Origin: CAVUBL01 sp963837945
GTDB lineage: Bacteria > Acidobacteriota > Thermoanaerobaculia > Multivoradales > DATKCC01
Direction: 5' to 3'
Length of the DNA: 64,000 bases
NCBI GenBank assembly: GCA_963837945.1
Contig: CAWIQD010000003.1
Location: 335,178-399,177, forward strand
Numbering within the stretch: position 1 is the first letter of the stretch; each line of letters begins with the position of its first letter. The notes under the pieces are model-generated. The model was not told the origin of the DNA. It worked only from the letters and a program-made list of their open reading frames with translations, and did no database searches. Shown in pieces: positions 26,601 through 35,585 of the stretch. Position numbers and translations under genes: made by a program.

Positions 26601-28483
26601 TTGAGCTCGAGGCCGAAGTCGTGCATCCAGACCGGGCCGTCCGCGCCCTCGGGGCGGATCTCGTGCGGGATCTCCGAGCCGACCCGCACGCCCATGTTCT
26701 CGAGCCGCGGCAAGGCGTCGGAGAGTGCGATCGGGTCGACCGGGTGGTAGAGCTTGAAGCGCACCTGGTCGGACGGTGCCCCGGGAGACCGGTAGAGGTG
26801 CATCCCCAGGCGGCCGGTGGTCAAGACCTCCTCGATCTTGGCGATGTCGAGGATCGTGTCCTCGACCTCGAACTGCTCGCGGTACGAGGTCGGGAAGGCG
26901 TCCCGGTAGCGCTTGAACAGGCGCACCTGGTGCTCCTCGTCGCCCCGCGCCAGGAGCACCTCGTAGAGCTGATCGCTCCAGGACCTCGCGGCGTCCGCGA
27001 GCCGGGTCTCGATCTGCTTGACGTCGAAGGCGGGGATCTGCCCCGGGGTCGTCTGGACGATGTAGTGGACGCGGGCGAGCGGCGAATCGGTCACCTGGGT
27101 GTAGTAGGCGGTGACCACGCCGTCGAAGCTCTCCTCGAGGATCGCCTGCATGCCGAGGCGAAGCTCGGTGTTGTAGCGGTCCCGGGGGGCGTAGATCAGA
27201 CACGAGACGAAGCGCTCGAAGGGATCCCGGCGCACGAACAGGGCGATCCGCTGGCGTTCCTGGAGCTGGAGGATGCCGACGCTGATCTCGAACAGCCGCT
27301 GCCTGGAGATCTGGAACAGCTCGTCGCGCGGGAAGGTCTCGAGGATGTGGAGCAGCGCCTTGCCGTCGTGGCTGTCGGGTGGGAAGCCCGCCCGCTGGAG
27401 GGTGCGCTCCACCTTCTCGCGCAGCAGCGGGATGTTGCGCGCCTGGCGGTTGTAGGCGATCGAGGTGAACAGGCCGAGGAAGCGCCGCTCGCCGATCACC
27501 CGGCCCTCGTCGTCGAACCGCTTGAGCCCGACGTAGTCCATGTGCGACGGGCGGTGCACGGTCGCCCGGTGGTTCGCCTTGGTGACGAACAGCAGGCGAG
27601 GCTCGCGGGCGAACTTCGCCATCTTGTCGGTCAGGGGGCGCAGGCGCCGCGAGCGCTCGCTCTCGCGCACCCGCAGCACGCCGAGGCTCGACCCGGGGAC
27701 CAGCCGGAGGTAGGTCTCGCCGTCCTCCTCGATCAGATCGAGCTCGCGATAGCCGAGGAAGGTGAAGTGGTCCTCGTCCAGCCAGTGCAGGAAGCTCCTC
27801 GCCTCCTCGATCTCCCCCTCTTCGACCGGCGGCGGGGCCGCGTCCCAGGCCTCGATGATCTCGGTGATCTTGGCGCGCATGGCACGCCAGTCGGTGACCG
27901 CGGCCCGCACGTCGAGCAGCACGGTCTCGAGCGCCTTGCGGGTGTCCTCGAGCTCGGCGGCGTCGAAGATGCGGTCGATCTCGACCTGGATGTAGGACTC
28001 GGCGACGCGGCCCTCGGTCGCCGGCAGCAGGGTCAGCTGGCGGCGCTCGCCCGCCTCGTCGCGGCCGACCGCGACCACCGGGTGGAGGACCAGCTGCACC
28101 GGGTGCTCGCGCGCGTTCAGGGCGGCGGTCACCGAGTCGACCAGGAACGGCATGTCGTCGTTGACCACCTCGACGGCGGTGAACGGCGACTCCCATCCGT
28201 GCACCGCGCGGGTGGGGTTGAAGACCCGGATCTTGGCGCCGCCACGAGCGCGCTCGCGTCCCCAGCGCCAGAGCGACAGGGCGCCGCCCACCAGGTCCTC
28301 CTTGTCACGGACCAGCAGGTCGTCGGGCGCGATGGTCTCGTAGCAGCTCCGGACGAAGCGCTCGGCCGAGTCGGGGCCGTCCTCTCCCTTCCCCTCCCCG
28401 GCAGCGGCCACCCGCTCCCGGGCCATTGCGGCCAGCTCCCCCACCAGCTCGGTCTTGGCGATCTCCGCGGTCGACGAAGGCAT
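23606..28483 (-). CDS. gdhB: NAD-dependent glutamate dehydrogenase, 180-kDa type
   Basis: 1625 aa, the size of the large GDH class. It oxidatively deaminates Glu to 2-oxoglutarate with NAD+, mainly for catabolism. The first 700 residues carry ACT-like regulatory regions (FTAVEVVNDDMPFLVDSVTA, EDHFTFLGYRELDLIEEDG). The catalytic part starts near 800 (RGGKVARGGVRWSDRREDFR, then QMVKNAVIVPVGAKGGFVLK), followed by the Rossmann NAD domain (VVGVGDMSGDVFGNGMLLSE) and a long helical C-terminus. No frameshift is seen over 4.9 kb. It lies 29 nt upstream of the selenoprotein and probably shares its transcript. Start ATG 28483. Confidence 0.95.
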   Translation of the reverse strand: MPSSTAEIAKTELVGELAAMARERVAAAGEGKGEDGPDSAERFVRSCYETIAPDDLLVRDKEDLVGGALSLWRWGRERARGGAKIRVFNPTRAVHGWESPFTAVEVVNDDMPFLVDSVTAALNAREHPVQLVLHPVVAVGRDEAGERRQLTLLPATEGRVAESYIQVEIDRIFDAAELEDTRKALETVLLDVRAAVTDWRAMRAKITEIIEAWDAAPPPVEEGEIEEARSFLHWLDEDHFTFLGYRELDLIEEDGETYLRLVPGSSLGVLRVRESERSRRLRPLTDKMAKFAREPRLLFVTKANHRATVHRPSHMDYVGLKRFDDEGRVIGERRFLGLFTSIAYNRQARNIPLLREKVERTLQRAGFPPDSHDGKALLHILETFPRDELFQISRQRLFEISVGILQLQERQRIALFVRRDPFERFVSCLIYAPRDRYNTELRLGMQAILEESFDGVVTAYYTQVTDSPLARVHYIVQTTPGQIPAFDVKQIETRLADAARSWSDQLYEVLLARGDEEHQVRLFKRYRDAFPTSYREQFEVEDTILDIAKIEEVLTTGRLGMHLYRSPGAPSDQVRFKLYHPVDPIALSDALPRLENMGVRVGSEIPHEIRPEGADGPVWMHDFGLELKGEPAVDFERLREIFPEAFERVWHGDVEDDGFNRLVVRAGLAWHEVVVLRAYAKFLRQARSAFSQAYMQETLASSPILARLLVELFTVRFDPDRRDGVEERLSAVQHRLQEALTAVKSLDEDRIFRRFLNLIRNTLRTNYFQRTPEGERKPYLSLKLRSSEIKVLPMPRPLYEIFVYSPRTEAVHLRGGKVARGGVRWSDRREDFRTEILGLMKAQMVKNAVIVPVGAKGGFVLKQAPAGGDREALLAEGIACYQTMIRGLLDLTDNLVDGRVVAPERVVRVDGDDPYLVVAADKGTAKFSDIANRLAAEYGFWLGDAFASGGSAGYDHKAMGITAKGAWVAVERHFRELGVDIRHEPFSVVGVGDMSGDVFGNGMLLSEHIRMVAAFNHLHVFIDPNPDPAASFAERQRLFSLARSSWDDYDRSKVSAGGGVFDRSAKALDLSPEIREMLGLKEESVSPARLIQALLAHRVDLLWFGGIGTFVKASDETDSRVGDRANDDVRIDASALRCRVVGEGANLGITQRGRIEFARSGGKINTDAIDNSAGVDTSDHEVNIKVLLGDVVTRGDLALEARNTLLETMSDEVSALVLRDNYLQTQAISVTEAQGASLLDAQQRMMRVLERSGRLDRALEWLPDDEELAERQASAAGLTRPEIAVLLAYSKISLYGDLLQSTLLDDPLLAEDLVLYFPRPLRRKYRRAIEQHRLRREIIATYVTNSMVNRVGPTFVTDIVSETGAQPADVARAYTVARESFDLRSIWAEIEALDNRVPADVQLRMTVAAGRLVERVTLWFLRYAESPLDISACTREFAPAVGTLLEHLEELLSRAELAELRRREKSFTRDGVPAELARRVAALSDLAAACDIWTLARSGGRAVEEVGRIYFALGDRFRLDWLRDLAGRLAADGRWQKAAVTAVVDDLFVHQGALTRQVLEGEGSNGGARKVVESWARRRPEATSRTDDVLREIRAAKAPDLAMLMVADDQLRRLVAEGEEGVGKG

Positions 28484-28596
28484 GCTCGGCTCTCTCTCGA
28501 TCGGTGTGATTCCCGCCGGCCGAGGACTCGGCCGGCACGTGAGGTTGGCTCCACGCGGCTCCGCGCATCGGCCGCACAGGCTCTAGGCTAACGCAT

Positions 28597-28625
28597 TTGG
28601 CCCGCGAGTTGGGCCGCGATACGCT
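28597..28625 (+). promoter_or_regulatory. Promoter of adenosine deaminase gene, near-leaderless
   Basis: TTGGCC (28597-28602), 17 nt, TACGCT (28620-28625), then 8 nt to the ATG. The start site would fall at or 1-2 nt before the codon. Confidence 0.4.
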
Positions 28626-28633
28626 CGGCCGCC

Positions 28634-29674
28634 ATGCGCGCAGGCTATCCCCTGGTCGAGCTCCACCGCCATCTCGATGGCAACGTGCGCCTCGCAACCG
28701 TCCTCGATCTCGCTCGCGAGCACGGGATCTCCCTGCCCGCCGGCGATCCCGAAGGCCTGCGCCCGTATGTCCAGGTGACCGGGCCCGAGCCCGACCTGGT
28801 GGCCTTCCTCGCCAAGTTCGAGCTCCTGCGGCGCGTGCTGGCGGACTACGACGCGGTGCGCCGGATCGCCCGCGAGAACGTCGAGGACGCGGCCGCCGAG
28901 GGGATCGACTACGTCGAGCTCCGCTGCAGCCCCGCGTTCATGGCCGAGCCCCACGGGCTCGAGCCCCGAGCCGTGATGGAGGCCGTCTGCGACGGCGTCG
29001 ACGAGGCGCTCGGCGCCGGGCCGCCCGCGCCCGCCGGCCGGCCCCCGAGGGCCCGGCTGATCGCCATCATGTCGCGCCACTACGGCCCCGAGACGGCCTG
29101 GATCGAGCTCGAAGCGGCGCTCGCCTGCCGGCACCGGGGCGTGGTCGCCATCGATCTCGCGGGCGACGAGGCCGGGTGGCCCGGAGACCTGTTCGTCGAC
29201 CACTTCCGGCGTGCCGGCGAGGCGGGTCTCCACCGGGTCGCCCACGCCGGCGAGGCGGCGGGGGCCGAGAGCGTCCGCCAGGCGATCCTCGGGCTCGGGG
29301 CCGAGCGCATCGGCCACGGCATCCGCGCGATCGAGGACCCGGAGGTGGTCGATCTGCTGGCCGAGCGCGGCACCGCGCTCGAGGTCTGCCCCACGAGCAA
29401 CCTGCAGACGAGCACCGTGGCGCGCTGGGAGGACCACCCTCTGCCCCGCTTCGTGGAACGCGGCCTGCTCGTGACTCTCAACACCGACGATCCGTCGATC
29501 TCGGGCATCGATCTCGCCCACGAGTACCGGGTGGCGCGGGAACGCCTCGGCCTCGGCGAGGCCGATCTGCGGACCCTCCAGGAGAACGCCCTCCGCGCCG
29601 CGTTCCTGAGCCCGGAGGAGCGCCGGGCGCTGCTCGGGCTCGCCGACGGGGGCGAGCCCGGCAGCCCGCGGTGA
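28634..29674 (+). CDS. add: Adenosine deaminase
   Basis: 346 aa amidohydrolase (TIM barrel). Zinc ligands and catalytic residues are visible: HRHLDGNVR (His 11 and 13), HAGEAAG (His near 203 with the catalytic Glu), GHGIRA, SNLQTS and LNTDDPSISG. It turns adenosine into inosine. PNP (44254) and HPRT (46672) in this window would complete salvage to IMP. An unusual insertion (GAGPPAPAGRPPRARLI, near 125) lengthens one loop. Divergent from gdhB. Confidence 0.94.
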   Translation: MRAGYPLVELHRHLDGNVRLATVLDLAREHGISLPAGDPEGLRPYVQVTGPEPDLVAFLAKFELLRRVLADYDAVRRIARENVEDAAAEGIDYVELRCSPAFMAEPHGLEPRAVMEAVCDGVDEALGAGPPAPAGRPPRARLIAIMSRHYGPETAWIELEAALACRHRGVVAIDLAGDEAGWPGDLFVDHFRRAGEAGLHRVAHAGEAAGAESVRQAILGLGAERIGHGIRAIEDPEVVDLLAERGTALEVCPTSNLQTSTVARWEDHPLPRFVERGLLVTLNTDDPSISGIDLAHEYRVARERLGLGEADLRTLQENALRAAFLSPEERRALLGLADGGEPGSPR

Positions 29675-29738
29675 AGGGCCGCCGGGCCTGGCATCGGCCT
29701 TGCGGTCCTGGCCGACGAACCCTCCCCGGGGGACGCAC

Positions 29739-31608
29739 GTGCGAAGCCCAGCTTCAGGTCTGCTCCTGGCCGCCCTTCTCCTCGCCTCCGCCCTGGCGGC
29801 CGCGCCGGGCGGGGCCGCGCCGCCCGCCGGCTTCCACGGCGAGGAGCGCGTGACCGCCGTCGATCTCGCCCTCGAGATCGCGGCTGGCGGGCTCCCGGGC
29901 CTCGGCCACCGTGGATCGCCGCCCGACGGGCCTCTCCGCCGCGGACCTCGCGGTGCGGATCGACGGCGAGCCACGCCAGGTGGTGGGCGCCGAGCTCCCG
30001 GGGGCGTCCGGAGACCGGTCGCCGACGCGGATCGTCCTCTACTTCGACCTCGTCCTCGCCGCCGACGGCGACGTCGCCTGGAGCGCCGATCGCCTGCTCG
30101 AGCACCTCGACGACCTGGTCTCGCGAGGCGAGGTCGAGCTGGTGGTCGCCGATCCGCGGCCGAGGACGTTGGTGTACCCCACCCGGGACGCCGAGGCGCT
30201 CCAGGACGCGCTGGTCCAGCTCTCCCTCCGGCCCGAGGGGGACGATGCGCTCGTGAGCCTCCGGCTCCAGGCGCTCCAGGAGATCCAGGCGGCCGCACCG
30301 GACGAACTCGAGGCCCTCGGGCGGCTCGACGCGGCCCGCGAGGCCGCCCTGGTCCAGGAGCGGCTCGACACGCTCCTCCTCGCGCTGGTGGAGCGGGGAG
30401 CCGAAGCCGGCCCCCGGCGGGGCGTCTTCCTCACCGCCGGCGGCTTCGACCTGTCGCCGGTGACGGCCGCCGGCGGTGCCGAGTCCCGGGCCGCGCTCGC
30501 ACCCGCCGTCCGCGAGCTCTCGGAGGCGCTCGCCGCCTATGGCTGGCTGCTCGAGCCTCTGGTCCGGACCGAAGGCTCAGGCCTGGTCCCCGGGTGGCGG
30601 ATCGGCAAGTGGCGGCTCGGTCTCGGCGGGCGAGGCGGGATCCTCGCCGTCGTGCCGGGTCTCCTGCTGGGCGGGGCCACCTACGAAGAGGACCGCGATC
30701 CGAAGCAGGCCCGCGCCTACCTGGAGCTCGCCGAAGCCCGCTACCGGCAGGGCGAGATGGCGGGAGCGGACCGCGCCGCCGAGGACGCCCTGGTGCACTT
30801 CGCGCGCGACCCGCGGACCGCCGCGGAGCAGGCGCGGGCGCTGCTCGTCGTGGCGCGCTCCTGGGAGCGGCGGGGCGATGCCGGGAAAGCCCGCAGCTAC
30901 TATGCCAAAGCGGCCCGGCGGGCTCCCGAGGCGGTGGCCGGCGAGCCGGTGGTCGCCGCCCTCCCCCGCGACCCGGAGGAGGGTCCCCGCGCCCTCGCCC
31001 GCGACAGCGGCGGGGTGGTGGTCGCGAGGCCCGAGGACATGGCCGAGGCCTTCGCCGCCCTCGACCGGCGGGTGATCGTGACGGTCCAGCTTCCGGGCCT
31101 GCCGGACGGCCGGCTCCACGAGCTCGAGGTCGTCTCGCCGCGGACCCGGTGGACCGTCCAGGCCCCGGCCCGGGCTCGCTTCGGCACGCCGCCCGCGGTG
31201 GCCGCCGCCCGGCTGCGGCGGCTCATGGCGCAGAGCGCTCCGGAGGCCGGCGACCTCGGGGTCACCGCCTGGGCGAACCCCGGCCGCTCGCTGGGCGAGG
31301 TGCAGGTCGTGGTCCAGCCGCGGCTCCCGGCGCGCGGCGAGGGAGACGGGGCGACGGTCCTCCGGGCCACCCTGGCGATCGCCGCGCCGAAGACCGCTTC
31401 GGCGCCCGGCGCAGAGGCGGACCCGCCGGCGGTGATCGAGCTCGGGCGAGAGAAGGCCACCGCGGGCGCCGCCGCGGTCGTGCCGATCGCCGGTCGGGTG
31501 ACGGTCCCCGCCGGTGCGGTCTGGGGCGTGGTGCTGGTCGAGGACCTGGCGACCGGCGCCTGGGGCGCGACGACGATCGACCTCACCGAGCTCCCGGGTC
31601 CGGTCTGA
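29739..31608 (+). CDS. Secreted VWFA-like protein, acidobacterial type, one frameshift
   Basis: The reconstructed product is about 622 aa. GTG 29739 starts a signal peptide (GLLLAALLLASALAAAPGG). After VTAVDLALEIA the frame changes near 29888-29906, continuing DRRPTGLSAADLAVRIDGEP and TRIVLYFDLVLAADGD. The span is 3n+1. The order 'X-d-G-e-p' strand, then a VWFA-like strand with FDL in place of a complete MIDAS, resembles the VWFA-related proteins expanded in Acidobacteriota. The C-terminal half has a TPR-like stretch (AYLELAEARYRQGEMAGADR) and beta-rich segments. The function is unknown; an envelope or surface role is inferred. Confidence 0.65.
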
Positions 31609-31621
31609 GGGAGCCCGAGCT

Positions 31622-32569
31622 CTATTGAATCGCGGCCACGACCGCCAGCGCCGTTTCGAGGGCCTGCCGGCCCTGCTCCCCGGTCACCACGCCCGCTCCC
31701 TCGCCCCGGCAGGCGCCGGCGAAGGCCTCGAGCTCCCGGCGCAGCGGCTCGGCCTTCTCGACCGCCAGGTCGGTGGGCCGGATCTGCCGCCCGTCGCCCG
31801 CCTCCTCGAGCCGGTAGCCCTTGAGCTCCTGGTCCTGGTAGTCGAGCGAGAAGTAGCGCGAGCGCCCGAAGAGCCGCAGCTTGCGCACCCGGTCCGAGGA
31901 GACCCGCGAGGCCGTGAGGTTCGCGACGCAGCCGCTCTCGAGCTCCAGCCGGACGTTGGCGATGTCGATCCGCCGGGAGAGCACGTCGATGCCGGTCGCG
32001 CGCACCTCGGCGACCGGGCTCGGATCGAGCGCGTGGAGGATCTGGAGGTCGTGGATCATCAGGTCGAGCACCACGTCCACGTCGAGGCTCCGGGGGGTAA
32101 AGCGGGCCAGCCGCTGCACCTCGACGAAGCCGGGCACCACCCCTTCCTCGCGCACGAAGCGGTGGAGCGCCTGCACCGCCGGGTTGAAGAACTCGACGTG
32201 GCCGACCGCCAGCACTACCCCCGCCTGCCGGGCGGCGGCGATCAGCCGGTCGGCCTCGGCCAGAGAGGAGGCGAGAGGCTTCTCGACCAGCACGTGGATC
32301 CCGCGCTCGAGCAGCGCGCAGCCGACCTCGGCGTGGAGCACGGTGGGCACGGCGGCGACCGCGGCCTCGATCTCTCCGGCGAGCGCCTCCGCCGACGGGA
32401 AGACGCGAGCGCCGTGGGCCTCGGCCATCGCCCGGGACGCCTCCGCCCTCGGGTCGTAGACGCCGACCAGCTCGACGCCGGGAAGCTCGCCGGCGATGCG
32501 GGTGTGGTGGCGCCCGAGGGCGCCGGTGCCGAACACGCCGACCCGGAGCGCGGGCGCCTCGGCGCTCAC
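31622..32569 (-). CDS. Gfo/Idh/MocA oxidoreductase in the lipid A operon (GnnA-like?)
   Basis: 315 aa. It has an N-terminal Rossmann fold (RVGVFGTGALGRHHTRIAGE) and the family catalytic motif VLVEKPLASS (EKP), then DLMIHDLQILHALDP in the C-terminal domain. GTG 32569 overlaps the lpxA stop (GTGA), so it is the last coupled gene of lpxD-fabZ-lpxA. In Acidithiobacillus and Leptospira the homologous position holds gnnA, which oxidises UDP-GlcNAc at C3 so that a transaminase (GnnB) can make the diamino sugar for amide-linked lipid A. No gnnB is in the window, so that role is a hypothesis. Confidence 0.8.
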   Translation of the reverse strand: MSAEAPALRVGVFGTGALGRHHTRIAGELPGVELVGVYDPRAEASRAMAEAHGARVFPSAEALAGEIEAAVAAVPTVLHAEVGCALLERGIHVLVEKPLASSLAEADRLIAAARQAGVVLAVGHVEFFNPAVQALHRFVREEGVVPGFVEVQRLARFTPRSLDVDVVLDLMIHDLQILHALDPSPVAEVRATGIDVLSRRIDIANVRLELESGCVANLTASRVSSDRVRKLRLFGRSRYFSLDYQDQELKGYRLEEAGDGRQIRPTDLAVEKAEPLRRELEAFAGACRGEGAGVVTGEQGRQALETALAVVAAIQ

Positions 32570-33390
32570 TCCGTCGCTCCCCCCCGCTCGCCCCGGCGGC
32601 CCGGCGGAGCCTTGACCACTCCCCGCTCGGAGCCCTCGACGAACGCCACGAGGTAGTCGATCTCCTCGTGGCCGGCGTGCTCGCTCTTGATGCGCTCGAG
32701 CGCCTGGCTGGTGTTGAGACCCGAGGAGACGAGGATCTTCATCGCCGCGGCGATGCGCCGGCGGGTCGCCTCGGGCATGCCCTTGCGCCGCAGCCCGATG
32801 ACGTTGACCCCCAGGCAGGCCGGCTTCTGGCCGACGGTCTTGACGTAGGGCAGGGCGTCCATGGTGAGCACCGTGTAGCCGCCGACGTAGGCGTGCCGGC
32901 CCACCCGGGTGAAGGGATGGACGGCGCTGAAGGCGCCGATCGTGGCGTCGTCGTGGACCGTCGCGTGGCCGCCCAGGGTCGCGCAGTTGGTGAACACGCA
33001 ACGGTCGCCGACGTGGCAGTCGTGGGCCACGTGGCAGTACGCCATCAGCAGGTTGTCCGAGCCGATCGAGGTCACCCCGCCGCCGAACGCGGTGCCGCGG
33101 TGGAGGGTGGTGAACTCGCGGATCTGGTTGCGGTCGCCGATCTCGATGCGGGTCTCCTCGCCCTGGAACTTCAGGTCCTGGGGCTCGAACCCGATGCAGG
33201 CGTAGGGGAAGACGCGGTTCTCCCGGCCCAGGCGCGTGCCGGGACCGAGCAGCTGGGCGCCGGCGCCGATCTCGGTGCCCTCGCCGACGACCACGCCGGG
33301 GCCGACGATGGCGTGGGGGCCGACCGAGACGCCTTCGCCCAGCTCGGCGGACGGGTCGACGACGGCGGTCGGGTGGACGGTCGCGGCCAT
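32566..33390 (-). CDS. lpxA: Acyl-ACP--UDP-N-acetylglucosamine O-acyltransferase
   Basis: 274 aa, first step of lipid A synthesis. It is a left-handed parallel beta-helix: repeated hexapeptides (VHPTAVVDPSAELGEGVSVG, VGPGVVVGEGTEIGAGAQLL), the catalytic His in CHVAHDCHVG (near 123), and GLRRKGMPEATRRRI in the helical C-terminus. GTG 33399 overlaps the fabZ stop as GTGA and would add three residues; ATG 33390 is used here. A Pro/Arg-rich C-terminal tail is extra relative to E. coli. Confidence 0.95.
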   Translation of the reverse strand: MAATVHPTAVVDPSAELGEGVSVGPHAIVGPGVVVGEGTEIGAGAQLLGPGTRLGRENRVFPYACIGFEPQDLKFQGEETRIEIGDRNQIREFTTLHRGTAFGGGVTSIGSDNLLMAYCHVAHDCHVGDRCVFTNCATLGGHATVHDDATIGAFSAVHPFTRVGRHAYVGGYTVLTMDALPYVKTVGQKPACLGVNVIGLRRKGMPEATRRRIAAAMKILVSSGLNTSQALERIKSEHAGHEEIDYLVAFVEGSERGVVKAPPGRRGERGGATE

Positions 33391-33395
33391 CGTGC

Positions 33396-33881
33396 TCACC
33401 GGTCCACCGTGGCCGACGAGATCACCGCCTCGGCCACCACCTTGCCGTCGACCAGGGCGCGGCAGGACAGCTTGCTGAAGGTCTGGCGCAGCGCCAGGAC
33501 CTCGACCTCGTAGCGCACCTGGTCCCCGGGGAAGACCGGCCGCCGGAACCGCGCCCGCTCGATGCCGGCGAAGTAGACCAGCTTGTCGCGGGTGTCCGGA
33601 CGGTCGTGGAGCAGCAGGATCCCGCCCGCCTGGGCCATCCCCTCGACCAGCAGGACGCCGGGCATCACCGGGTGGCCGGGAAAGTGACCGAGGAAGAACT
33701 CCTCGTTGATCGTCACGTTCTTGATCGCCACGATGCGCTTGCCCGGCTCCATCTCGAGCACGCGGTCGACCAGCAGGAAGGGATAGCGGTGGGGCAGGAC
33801 GCTCATGATCCACCGGCTGTCCCAGCGCGGAGCCTCGACGCCGGGGCTCGGCGCGGATTCGGAACCTGGGGTCTCAGTCAC
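33396..33881 (-). CDS. fabZ: 3-hydroxyacyl-ACP dehydratase FabZ
   Basis: 161 aa hotdog enzyme of fatty acid elongation. The catalytic His is in LPHRYPFLLVDRVLEMEPGK and the Glu in GHFPGHPVMPGVLLVEGMAQ. It competes with LpxA and LpxD for 3-hydroxyacyl-ACP, so placement between them balances lipid A and phospholipid supply, as in many Gram-negatives. The first 20 residues are extra and Pro/Ser-rich. It overlaps the lpxD end by 8 nt. Confidence 0.96.
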   Translation of the reverse strand: MTETPGSESAPSPGVEAPRWDSRWIMSVLPHRYPFLLVDRVLEMEPGKRIVAIKNVTINEEFFLGHFPGHPVMPGVLLVEGMAQAGGILLLHDRPDTRDKLVYFAGIERARFRRPVFPGDQVRYEVEVLALRQTFSKLSCRALVDGKVVAEAVISSATVDR

Positions 33882-34941
33882 TTCCCGTCTCCTCCGTGGC
33901 CGCCCCGGAATCTTCCCCGACCCGCTCCTCGAGGGTCCTCAGGCGGCGATAGATCTCGTCCAGACGGCCGAGCAGCGACAGCAGGCGCCGCCACCGGCCG
34001 ATCTCCATGGCCGGCAGCGTGGCGCTCACCACCGTCCCGGCCCCGACCCGGCGGACCGCCGCCGAGGCGGCTCCGACCCGCACGCCGTCGCCGAGCTCGA
34101 TGTGATCCCCGACCCCGGCCTGGCCCGCCAGCACGACGCCGTCGCCCAGCCGCGCGCTGCCGGCGACTCCGGACTGCCCGCAGAGGAGGGCGCCGCGGCC
34201 GATCTCGACGTTGTGCCCCACCTGGACCAGGTTGTCGATCTTGGTCCCGGCCCCGACGCGCGTCGCCCCCAGGGTGGCCCGGTCGAGCGCGGAGAGGGCG
34301 CCGATCTCGACGTCGTCCTCGACCCACAGGGTGCCGACCTGGGGAACCTTGCGGTGGCCGTCCGGGCGGCTGGTGTAGCCGAAGCCGTCGGCGCCCAGCA
34401 CCGTCCCGGAGTGGACCTCCACCCGCCGGCCCAGGCGCGTGCCGTCGTAGAGCACGACGTGCGGATGGAGCACCGAGCCCTCCCCCACCTGGCACTCCCG
34501 CCCGACCACGGCGTGGGCGCCGACCCGCGCCCGGGCGGCGATCACGCTGCCGGCGCCGATGACCGCGAAGGGCCCGACCTCGGCCTCGGCCGAGACCAGG
34601 GCCTCCCGGTCGACGACCGCCGAGGGATGGATGCCGGGCACGAGCTCGGGCGGCGGGTGGAAGAGCGCAAGCACCCGGTTGCGGGCGAGCTCGGGGTCCT
34701 CGACCACCAGGAGGCTGTGCGCCGGAGTCGCCAGGTCCTCCCCATCCGGCGCCACCAGCAGGGCGCCGGCGCGGCTGCGCGCCGCCTCGCGCCGGTAGCG
34801 CGCCTGGAGCAGAAACGCGAGGTCGCCCTTCTCCGCGCGGTCGAGGCTCGCGACGCCGGTCACCCGCCGGTCGGGATCGCCCACCACCCGGCCACCCAGG
34901 CGCTCGGCGAGCTCGGAGAGTCGAAACCCTGGGACGGCCAC
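33874..34941 (-). CDS. lpxD: UDP-3-O-(3-hydroxyacyl)glucosamine N-acyltransferase
   Basis: 355 aa. N-terminal uridine-binding domain (FRLSELAERLGGRVVGDPDR), then hexapeptide beta-helix. Conserved region VLGADGFGYTSRPDGHRKVP and the catalytic His in NLVQVGHNVEIGRGALLCGQ (near 242). It adds the amide-linked 3-hydroxyacyl chain in lipid A synthesis. The C-terminus has a helical segment (LLSLLGRLDEIYRRLRTLEE), as in other LpxD trimers. ompH lies 6 nt upstream. Confidence 0.96.
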   Translation of the reverse strand: MAVPGFRLSELAERLGGRVVGDPDRRVTGVASLDRAEKGDLAFLLQARYRREAARSRAGALLVAPDGEDLATPAHSLLVVEDPELARNRVLALFHPPPELVPGIHPSAVVDREALVSAEAEVGPFAVIGAGSVIAARARVGAHAVVGRECQVGEGSVLHPHVVLYDGTRLGRRVEVHSGTVLGADGFGYTSRPDGHRKVPQVGTLWVEDDVEIGALSALDRATLGATRVGAGTKIDNLVQVGHNVEIGRGALLCGQSGVAGSARLGDGVVLAGQAGVGDHIELGDGVRVGAASAAVRRVGAGTVVSATLPAMEIGRWRRLLSLLGRLDEIYRRLRTLEERVGEDSGAATEETGSD

Positions 34942-34947
34942 GGGCGC

Positions 34948-35559
34948 CTACTGTCCGGAGGTCGACTGGTTGTAGCGCGCGATCACCTGCTCGGTGATGT
35001 CCACCGAGTCGTCGGCGTAGACCAGGCCGCTCCGGTACTTGTTGAAGATCAGGGTGTAGCCGGCCTCCGCGCCGATCTTGTTGATCACCGGGAAGACACT
35101 CTTCTCGATCTGGTCGAGAACCTCGTCGCGCTTCTTGGCCAGGTCGCGCCCCGCGTCGTCCTGGTAGCGCTGCATCGCGATGACCTTGTCCTGGAGCTGC
35201 TTGTTGAGATCGGCGAGCTTGTCCTTCGACAGCGAGAGCTGTCCGTCCTGGATCTTCTGGCGCAGGTCGGCGATCTCCTTCTGCTTGGCGCTCGCCTCTT
35301 GCTCCTTCTGCTTGCGCACCGCTTCGATCTCGCTCAGGGCCTTCTTGCCCCGATCCGACTCGAGCAGGATGCGCTCGACGTCGATGACCGCGACCTTGGC
35401 GACCCGGGCCTGCGCCGGAGCCGGAGCCTTGGCCTGCGGCGCCGCGGGCTGCTGGGCCGTCACCGTGGCCGGAGCCAGGGCCGCCAGGAGCAGGAAGCCC
35501 GCCGCCGCACGGCGGGCGAGGGGGGACGGCGCGGTGAGAATCCGGTGGTCGAGGGACAT
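34948..35559 (-). CDS. skp: OmpH/Skp-family periplasmic chaperone
   Basis: 203 aa. A signal peptide (ARRAAAGFLLLAALAPATVTA) is followed by an Ala/Pro linker and the Skp core AKVAVIDVERILLESDRGKK. A long charged coiled coil (about 75-150) forms the tentacles and ends in VFPVINKIGAEAGYTLIFNK. It holds unfolded outer-membrane proteins for delivery to BamA, whose gene is just upstream. ATG 35559 was chosen (AAGGAGAG upstream) over the longer open frame, which overlaps bamA. Confidence 0.93.
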   Translation of the reverse strand: MSLDHRILTAPSPLARRAAAGFLLLAALAPATVTAQQPAAPQAKAPAPAQARVAKVAVIDVERILLESDRGKKALSEIEAVRKQKEQEASAKQKEIADLRQKIQDGQLSLSKDKLADLNKQLQDKVIAMQRYQDDAGRDLAKKRDEVLDQIEKSVFPVINKIGAEAGYTLIFNKYRSGLVYADDSVDITEQVIARYNQSTSGQ

Positions 35560-35585
35560 CGTGTTCGACTCTCCTTTGCTTCGGC

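Noticed and set aside
23834..28591. Very long open frame antisense to the glutamate dehydrogenase (also at 3147-5831 and 35820-38159)
   Set aside because: In DNA this GC-rich, antisense frames lack stops. The translations are repetitive His/Asp/Arg/Leu text with no family motifs, while the other strand encodes clear enzymes.
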